Assembly: GCA_025450095.1 (NCBI GenBank)
Contig: JANWID010000266.1
Location: 1 to 13,007 of the forward strand
Origin: Bacteroidia bacterium
GTDB lineage: Bacteria > Bacteroidota > Bacteroidia > AKYH767-A > OLB10
Direction of reading: 5' to 3'
Length of the DNA stretch: 13,007 nucleotides
The notes beneath the pieces were generated by a model that saw only the letters and a list, made by a program, of their open reading frames with translations, searched no databases and was not told where the DNA came from. Of this stretch, positions 7,061 to 13,007 are shown piece by piece. The position numbers were made by a program, and so were the translations under genes. The stretch's first letter is position 1, and every line of letters begins with the position of its first letter.

Positions 7061-7415
7061 TTTTTTCAGTCTTTCCGGCCCGGTTACCGGTTCAGACGGT
7101 ACTTATTCCGCCAGTATCCGGCTTGAACCCGAACATCCGATCTTTGCAGGTCATTTCCCGGGTTTCCCGGTTGTTCCGGGTGTTTGTATGATGGCTATTA
7201 TGAAAGAAATTCTCCAGGAGATCGTACATCGCCCGCTGCGACTTGTTCAGGCAGGAAACCTGAAATTCCTTTCACTCATTAATCCATTGCAAAACGAATC
7301 GGTAAGTGTTGAACTGAAATTTTCTGAAGAAACCGATGAAACACTCACACTCGACGGAAGTATTTTCACAGATAAACTGACATTTTTCAAAATCAATAAG
7401 GCGGTTTATCGTTAA
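7047..7415 (+). CDS. FabZ-like hotdog protein, putative hydroxyacyl-ACP dehydratase
   Basis: This 122-residue single-hotdog protein contains the core HPIFAGHFPGFPVVPGV (30-46) that marks FabZ/FabA and aryl-polyene dehydratases, with the catalytic His at 36. It would remove water from 3-hydroxyacyl-ACP to make the conjugated double bonds, in the cytoplasm. The acidic partner normally found four residues after PGV (Glu in FabZ, Asp in FabA) is replaced: the sequence reads PGVCMMAIMKE, with Ala50 at that place and the nearest acid at Glu54, one helix turn later. Activity is therefore uncertain; it might use another acid, pair with a second hotdog protein, or act only as a thioester-binding protein. 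It overlaps the lipoprotein gene by 14 bases and lies one base before the glycosyltransferase gene. Confidence 0.8.
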   Translation: MLKDNFFSLSGPVTGSDGTYSASIRLEPEHPIFAGHFPGFPVVPGVCMMAIMKEILQEIVHRPLRLVQAGNLKFLSLINPLQNESVSVELKFSEETDETLTLDGSIFTDKLTFFKINKAVYR

Positions 7416-7416
7416 C

Positions 7417-8619
7417 ATGCCGGTAGATGATAAAAATATTACCGTAAAGTTCAGGGAACATAAAATTTGTGTTCTGATTCCCACTTTTAATAATGCAATA
7501 ACTTTAAAGGATGTTCTTGATGGTGTACTGAATTATACGCAACAGGTGATTGTTGTAAATGATGGCTCCACCGATGCAACAACAAAAATTTTATCTGCTT
7601 ACCAGGATATTCATGTTGTTACTTTCTCAAAAAATAAAGGTAAAGGCATGGCAATACGCACGGGTTTCGATGTTGCGGTTGAAAAAGGATATGACTATGC
7701 TATTACTATTGACAGCGACGGACAACATTTTCCTGCCGATCTGAATGCATTTATAAAACAGCTGGAAAGTGATGGCCCCTCACTGATTATTGGTGCAAGG
7801 AATATGAATCAGTCGTCTGTTCCGGGTAAAAGCAGCTTTGGACATAAATTCTCAAACTTCTGGTTCCAGGTTGAAACAGGTATTAAAGCTCCGGATACAC
7901 AATCGGGCTATCGTTTATACCCGGTTTCGTTAATGAAAGACATGCATTTTTTTACCCGAAAGTTTGAATTCGAAATCGAAGTGCTGGTACGTGCTGCCTG
8001 GAAAGGAATCCGGATAACTTCCGTACCGGTGTCGGTTTATTATGCACCTTCTTCTGAACGAGTTTCTCATTTCCGTCCTTTCCGCGATTTTACACGCATC
8101 AGTATTCTGAATACAGTTTTGGTTTTATTAACTATACTCTACATAAATCCGCGAAATTTTTTCAGAAGCGTTTTCAACAGGAGCACGTATAGCAATTTAA
8201 GGCAGGAGTTATTTCAGCAAGATGAGCCACCGATGTTAACTGCCTTATCGGCCGCATTCGGAGTTTTTATGGGAATCGTTCCTATCTGGGGATTTCAGTT
8301 GCTGGTTGCTATATCACTTGCCATTGCATTCCGGCTGAACAAGGCCCTGGTTATTCTCTTCGCCAACATCAGTATTCCCCCGATGATTCCGTTTATTATT
8401 TTTCTCAGCTATCAAATAGGTGCAATGTGGACCGGTGAACACGCTATCAATCTTACATTTGAAAAAGGACTGGACCTTGATTCCATACATTTTAATTTTG
8501 TGCAATATGTTTATGGTAGCATAACACTTGCATTACTTACCGCCGTTGTAACTGGAACTGCCGTGTATTCCCTGGTAACTTTCTTCCGGAGAAAGAAAAT
8601 CAGCCTTACGCATGAGTAA
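7417..8619 (+). CDS. Family 2 glycosyltransferase fused to a DUF2062 membrane domain
   Basis: This protein has 400 residues. Residues about 15-225 are a GT-A glycosyltransferase: CVLIPTFNN (18-26), VVNDGSTD (46-53), NKGKGMAIRTGF (73-84) and the metal-binding DSDGQ (99-103). QSGYRLY (162-168) and the EFEIEVLVRAAWKGI stretch belong to the subgroup of polyprenyl-phosphate sugar transferases (dolichol-phosphate-mannose synthase-like). A membrane segment follows near 229-245. Residues about 255-395 are a DUF2062 domain with its GIVPIWGFQ signature (286-294) and several membrane helices. It probably moves a sugar onto a lipid carrier or onto the membrane-bound product on the cytoplasmic face; the sugar is unknown. 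GT2 proteins are frequent in flexirubin-type clusters. The next gene starts 8 bases before its stop. Confidence 0.9.
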   Translation: MPVDDKNITVKFREHKICVLIPTFNNAITLKDVLDGVLNYTQQVIVVNDGSTDATTKILSAYQDIHVVTFSKNKGKGMAIRTGFDVAVEKGYDYAITIDSDGQHFPADLNAFIKQLESDGPSLIIGARNMNQSSVPGKSSFGHKFSNFWFQVETGIKAPDTQSGYRLYPVSLMKDMHFFTRKFEFEIEVLVRAAWKGIRITSVPVSVYYAPSSERVSHFRPFRDFTRISILNTVLVLLTILYINPRNFFRSVFNRSTYSNLRQELFQQDEPPMLTALSAAFGVFMGIVPIWGFQLLVAISLAIAFRLNKALVILFANISIPPMIPFIIFLSYQIGAMWTGEHAINLTFEKGLDLDSIHFNFVQYVYGSITLALLTAVVTGTAVYSLVTFFRRKKISLTHE

Positions 8620-11600
8620 TCTGTTTGTCAGGGTATACCATTTCTTCCGTACCCGCCGTTCGCTGCTTTTTATAGTATTTTTTTCATTACTGTTCCTGAT
8701 GGGTTTTTTTGCTTCCCGGATCCGGTTCAGCGAAAGTGTGATGCAGATGCTACCGGAAAATGTTCAATCGGAACAGCTCGCTGCCTTCCTGGGTAATTCA
8801 AAATTCTCCGACAGGGTGCTGGTATCCATATCTCAAAAAGATACATCCTCTGCGTCTGAACCGGAGCGGTTGATTTCGCTTGCAGATACTTTCGTTTCAA
8901 GACTACGGGAACAGGTTCCGCAATATATTTCCGGAATTAATTACAGGACTGATGATAGTTCAATAAACCAGGTGACTGAAATCATCAATTCACATTTACC
9001 GGTTTTTCTCGATTCAGCCGATTACCCTGGAATTGATTCAATCATTACCAAAGATGGTATCAAAAAAATAGTTGAAAGCAATTACAGGACCCTGACCGGT
9101 CCCGGGGGAATTGCATTAAAGAAATTCATATTAAAAGATCCGTTGGGCCTGAATTTTATTGGTTACCGGAAACTGAGTAGTTACCAGGCCGATGAACAGG
9201 TAGAATTGTATGATGGATATTTTCTCACCAAAGATCATCGAAACCTGCTGTTGATCATAAACCCCGCTCTGCCTTCTTCAGAAACAGCTGAAAACGGGAA
9301 GTTCTTTGAAGGAGTCGATAACATAATCGCGAATATCTCGCACGATGATTCGTTTTCAGGCATCACCTATTTCGGAGCTCCGGCTGTCGCATCCGGCAAT
9401 GCGTTGCAGGTGAGAAAAGATTCCATACTAACGGTAAGCATAACCGTAATACTGCTATTGATAACAATAATATTGTTTTTCAGGAATGCAATGGCTCCGT
9501 TACTGGTTATTACTCCCGTGATATTCGGCGGGTTATTTTCGCTCACGATATTGTATTTCATACAGGGTAGTATTTCTGTAATTGCTGTAGGTGCAGGATC
9601 CCTGGTATTGGGAATTGCTGTGAATTACTCTATGCATTTCCTGACACATAGCAGATTTCAATCCGATCTGGCTGCCACTATCAGGGAACTGGCATTTCCC
9701 ATGACGGCAGGCAGCCTGACAACAATTGGTGGATTTTTATGCCTGCGCTTTGTTCAGGCACCGGTATTGCAGGACCTTGGCCTTTTCGCCGCATTCAGTC
9801 TGGCAGGAGCTGCAATTGCATCATTGGTTTTTCTACCGCATTTTATTTCAATAAAGAAAGAACAGGCCATTGGTGTTTTTACCGGTTCCGGAAAATTGTT
9901 TTCGAAAATTAATAACCCGGTTACCAGCCGGTATGGTGTATGGCTGATTGTTATTCTGACACCTGTATTCCTGTATTTTGCAAGGAATGTATCTTTTGAA
10001 AGTGATCTTTACGAAATCAATTATATGCCGGAAAATCTGCGCAAAGCAGAGGAGCAGATGAACAGCATTACCACATTTTACCAGAAATCGGTATTTGTAC
10101 TTACAAGCGGCTCCACACTCCAGGAGGCACTTGAATCCAATGAAAAAATAATCCCGGTTCTCCAATCCTTGAAAGCTGATAGATCTGTACTGACATTCAC
10201 CGGTGCATCCGCATTGCTTCCTTCATCGAAAGAACAATTGCGTCGCCTGGAACGATGGAATACTTATTGGAATGACGACAAACGGAAAGGCGTATATGAA
10301 AATCTGCTTAAAGAAGGTTCTGCATTTAATTTCAAGGAATCCGCATTCCAGCCTTTCATGGATCAGACCGGCACCGTTTATTCTCCCCTTTCCACTTCTG
10401 ATGCAGCCGTTCTTAAAACTTCAATCCTCGATAATTATATTGAAGAAAAACCGGGGAGCTGGACACTCGTGAACCTGGTAAAGACCGTTCCGGGAAAACA
10501 ATCCAAAATTTATTCTGCCCTGTCATCCTACCCTGCCAGCAATGCATTCGACAGGCAATATGTGACCGACCGCCTGATGAAGATGGTGAATGATGATTTT
10601 AATTTCATAACACTATGGACATCCGCCCTGGTTTTCGTTGCCTTATTGCTGATATACGGCCGCATTGAACTTACACTAATAACATTCCTGCCCATGATGG
10701 TGTCATGGATCTGGATCCTTGGGCTCATGGCACTGCTGGACATCCATTTCAATATTGTCAATATTGTATTGTCCACATTTATCTTCGCACTGGGAGATGA
10801 TTTCTGCATCTTCACCACCGACGGCCTGCAACAGGATTATGCAAAACGATCGGGAAACCTGAAGTCACTTAGGATTTCAATCGCCCTTTCAGCAATTACG
10901 ACCATAATTGGAATGGGCGTATTAGTACTGGCAAAGCACCCGGCACTGAGTTCCATCGCCCTGGTTTCTATCATTGGTATTTCAAGTGTGTGGTTTATTT
11001 CGCAAACCCTGCAGCCGGTACTCTTCCGTTTTCTGATTTCCAATCCGGCCTCCCGGAAACATGAACCGTATACATTTTTTAATATTATCAAATCCATTTT
11101 CGCATTCAGCTATTTTATATTCGGTTCAGTTCTCCTTTCGCTAATTGGAATTGTAATGTTTAAGCTGATTCCCGGTAAATCGGCCAGGAAAAGATTTTTG
11201 TATCACTATATCCTCAGCAAATTTGCCGGTTCCATGATTTACATCATGACCAATGTGAAGAAGAAAATTATTAATGAATTCAATGAAGAGTTTTCCAGGC
11301 CCGCAATAATTATTGCCAACCATTCATCATTCCTCGATATCCTGTTGCTGATCATGCTTCATCCGAAACTGATCCTGCTTACCAATAAATGGGTCTGGAA
11401 TTCTCCTGTATTCGGAATCGCTGTGCGACTGGCTGAATACTATCCGGTGGCGGAAGGAGCAGAAAATACAATTTCACAATTGTCGGGAAAAGTGGCAGAG
11501 GGATATTCCATTGTGGTGTTCCCCGAAGGCACCCGGTCAGTTGATGGAACGGTGGGACGATTTCACAAGGGTGCTTTCTATCTTGCGGAACAACTGAAAA

Positions 11601-12463
11601 CCGATATCCTTCCGATCATTATTCACGGTGCCGCACATACGATGACCAAAGGATTTTTTTACCTGAAGAACGGACAACTAACACTGAACATTCTCAACCG
11701 CATTGCACCCGATAACACTCAATATGGGATTACGTACCAGGAACGATCGAAAAAAATCCGGAAATACGTAACCGAACAACTCGCTTTGCTTGATGAAAAA
11801 ACCGGAACTCCCGGATATTATAAAGATTACCTGGTGCGGAATTACCTGTATAAAGGGCCGGTGCTGGAATGGTATATGAAAGTAAAGCTGAAGCTTGAAA
11901 ATAATTATGAATATTTCAACGACCTGCTTCCCCGGAAGGGAATGATTCTCGATATCGGATGCGGATATGGATTCATGGGATATATGCTCAGCTATGTATC
12001 TCCTTCCCGGCAAATTACAGGTGTTGATTATGATGAAGAAAAAATTGCAATTGCAGTGAACGGTTACGACAAAAAAGATTCACTGAAGTTCCTGCATGCT
12101 GATGTAATGAATTTTGAATTTCCCGGACAGGATGCAATTATTCTAAGTGATGTCTTGCATTACCTTCCGGAAAGCGGTCAGGTGAACCTTCTGGAAAAAT
12201 GTTTCAACCGGCTCAATCAAAACGGAATTATCGTAATCCGGGATGGAGTAAAAGAGCTGACAAAACGACACTTTGGCACCCGTTTAACGGAATTTTTCTC
12301 CACCAGGCTGCTGGGGTTCAATAAAACAGGCCAGGAAGGTCTCACCTTCATTTCACGTCAACTTATTGAAGACGTAGCCCGTCGCCATCATTTTACCATC
12401 ACGGTTTCCGACACCACGCGCTTTACATCAAATGTTATTTTTGTACTTAAAAAGAGAGCGTAG
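8612..12463 (+). CDS. RND/MMPL exporter fused to PlsC-type acyltransferase and SAM methyltransferase
   Basis: A 1283-residue, three-part protein. (1) Residues about 1-830 form an RND/MMPL transporter: a first membrane helix at about 17-37, a large extracytoplasmic loop, a helix bundle with the GIAVNYSMHF motif (Asn338), a second loop, and a second bundle with GDDFCIF (728-734, Asp729-Asp730). (2) After a hydrophobic linker (about 830-852), residues about 880-1070 are an acyltransferase with HxxxxD at His904-Asp909 (NHSSFLD) and FPEGTRS at 970-976. (3) Residues about 1085-1283 are a class I methyltransferase with the SAM loop DIGCGYG (1114-1120) and a SDVLHYLPES motif. Proposed role: the cytoplasmic domains acylate and methylate the polyene lipid, and the RND part moves it toward the LolA-like carrier. 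The frame is continuous with no stop, so this is a true fusion. Confidence 0.93.
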   Translation: MSNLFVRVYHFFRTRRSLLFIVFFSLLFLMGFFASRIRFSESVMQMLPENVQSEQLAAFLGNSKFSDRVLVSISQKDTSSASEPERLISLADTFVSRLREQVPQYISGINYRTDDSSINQVTEIINSHLPVFLDSADYPGIDSIITKDGIKKIVESNYRTLTGPGGIALKKFILKDPLGLNFIGYRKLSSYQADEQVELYDGYFLTKDHRNLLLIINPALPSSETAENGKFFEGVDNIIANISHDDSFSGITYFGAPAVASGNALQVRKDSILTVSITVILLLITIILFFRNAMAPLLVITPVIFGGLFSLTILYFIQGSISVIAVGAGSLVLGIAVNYSMHFLTHSRFQSDLAATIRELAFPMTAGSLTTIGGFLCLRFVQAPVLQDLGLFAAFSLAGAAIASLVFLPHFISIKKEQAIGVFTGSGKLFSKINNPVTSRYGVWLIVILTPVFLYFARNVSFESDLYEINYMPENLRKAEEQMNSITTFYQKSVFVLTSGSTLQEALESNEKIIPVLQSLKADRSVLTFTGASALLPSSKEQLRRLERWNTYWNDDKRKGVYENLLKEGSAFNFKESAFQPFMDQTGTVYSPLSTSDAAVLKTSILDNYIEEKPGSWTLVNLVKTVPGKQSKIYSALSSYPASNAFDRQYVTDRLMKMVNDDFNFITLWTSALVFVALLLIYGRIELTLITFLPMMVSWIWILGLMALLDIHFNIVNIVLSTFIFALGDDFCIFTTDGLQQDYAKRSGNLKSLRISIALSAITTIIGMGVLVLAKHPALSSIALVSIIGISSVWFISQTLQPVLFRFLISNPASRKHEPYTFFNIIKSIFAFSYFIFGSVLLSLIGIVMFKLIPGKSARKRFLYHYILSKFAGSMIYIMTNVKKKIINEFNEEFSRPAIIIANHSSFLDILLLIMLHPKLILLTNKWVWNSPVFGIAVRLAEYYPVAEGAENTISQLSGKVAEGYSIVVFPEGTRSVDGTVGRFHKGAFYLAEQLKTDILPIIIHGAAHTMTKGFFYLKNGQLTLNILNRIAPDNTQYGITYQERSKKIRKYVTEQLALLDEKTGTPGYYKDYLVRNYLYKGPVLEWYMKVKLKLENNYEYFNDLLPRKGMILDIGCGYGFMGYMLSYVSPSRQITGVDYDEEKIAIAVNGYDKKDSLKFLHADVMNFEFPGQDAIILSDVLHYLPESGQVNLLEKCFNRLNQNGIIVIRDGVKELTKRHFGTRLTEFFSTRLLGFNKTGQEGLTFISRQLIEDVARRHHFTITVSDTTRFTSNVIFVLKKRA

Positions 12464-13007
12464 TGGAGAAAGCAAAATCAGTAATTATTATCGGCAGCGG
12501 TATTGGTGGACTGGTGTGCGGAGCCATATTGTCGCAAGAGGGATTCCAGGTAACTATACTGGAGGCGAACCGGCAGATTGGAGGCAACCTGCAGACGTTT
12601 GTCCGCGACCGTCATATATTTGATTCTGGTGTCCATTATGTTGGCGGACTTGAAAAGGGACAAAATCTTTATAAAATTTTCAAGTATTTAAAAATTATTG
12701 ATCTCCTGAAAATGGAGAAACTGAATACGGAAGCTTTCGATAAAATCTCTTTTTACAGCGACGGAAGAGATTATGCTCTTGCGCAGGGTTATGACAATTT
12801 TATCGATTCACTGATACGTGACTTCCCCGATGATGAGCAGGCCATCCGGAAATATTGCGATGACATGCGTAATATTTGTTCCAAGTTTCCGCTCTACAAT
12901 CTCCGGGACGGCGATTACCTGGAAAAATCAGAGTATCTTACTATTGACTTAAAACATTACATCGACTCACTTACAGAAAATCAACGCTTGCGGAATGTGC
13001 TTGCCGG
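12463..13007 (+). CDS. CrtI-like FAD-dependent oxidoreductase (3' end outside the window)
   Basis: A GTG at 12463, overlapping the previous TAG by one base (TAGTG), opens a frame that stays open to the window edge (181 codons seen). The N-terminus is a Rossmann FAD-binding fold: VIIIGSGIGG (7-16), with the ADP-ribose-binding Glu34 in TILEAN and a following IGGN (39-42), as in the phytoene desaturase / NAD(P)/FAD oxidoreductase group. The DSGVHYVGGLEKG stretch also fits this group. It could desaturate, oxidise or isomerise the polyene or its aromatic head group. The C-terminal half, which would help separate desaturase from other subfamilies, is not in the window. Tight coupling to the fusion gene places it in the same operon. 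Confidence 0.85.
   Translation, partial: MEKAKSVIIIGSGIGGLVCGAILSQEGFQVTILEANRQIGGNLQTFVRDRHIFDSGVHYVGGLEKGQNLYKIFKYLKIIDLLKMEKLNTEAFDKISFYSDGRDYALAQGYDNFIDSLIRDFPDDEQAIRKYCDDMRNICSKFPLYNLRDGDYLEKSEYLTIDLKHYIDSLTENQRLRNVLA

Noticed and set aside
9848..10818. Minus-strand open frames of about 90-105 codons inside the RND fusion
   Set aside because: They lie opposite a strongly supported gene and show no domain or signal features, so they are shadows.
1..13007. CRISPR array, tRNA/rRNA gene, insertion sequence or phage gene
   Set aside because: I found no regularly spaced repeats, tRNA-like structures, transposase motifs or terminal inverted repeats.

Overview
The window looks like chromosomal DNA of a Bacteroidota (Bacteroidetes) species. 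Reasons: AT-leaning composition, almost no Shine-Dalgarno sequences ahead of the genes, putative -7 boxes of the TAnnTTTG type, and several protein families typical of that phylum. Genus and order cannot be read from the sequence.

Layout. Positions 1-969 hold the 3' end of a protein I do not recognise. Positions 970-1210 are non-coding, with short imperfect repeats and a good two-way terminator. Positions 1211-1819 (minus strand) encode a small secreted protein of unknown function. A 109-base divergent promoter region follows. From 1929 to the right edge runs one plus-strand operon of at least ten genes with gaps of 10 bases or less, and mostly with overlaps. In order they are: a short ketosynthase-like protein without catalytic residues, an acyl carrier protein (ACP), an intact ketosynthase (KS), a chain-length-factor-like KS homologue, a membrane-anchored NodB-type deacetylase, a LolA-like periplasmic carrier, a small lipoprotein, a FabZ-like hotdog protein, a family 2 glycosyltransferase fused to DUF2062, a 1283-residue fusion (RND/MMPL exporter + PlsC-type acyltransferase + SAM methyltransferase), and the start of a CrtI-like FAD oxidoreductase.

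Interpretation. This gene set matches the core of flexirubin / aryl-polyene type II fatty-acid-like pathways. An ACP-bound chain would be extended by the KS with its inactive partner(s) and dehydrated to a polyene. It would then be esterified, methylated and possibly glycosylated at the inner membrane, and finally passed to the outer membrane by the RND, LolA and lipoprotein components. The genes that would prove a flexirubin product (aromatic ammonia-lyase, starter CoA/ACP ligase, DarA/DarB, ketoreductase) are not in the window, so the product is inferred. The most notable points are the three-part exporter fusion, two different catalytically dead KS-like partners beside one active KS, and a dehydratase-like protein lacking the usual acidic residue.
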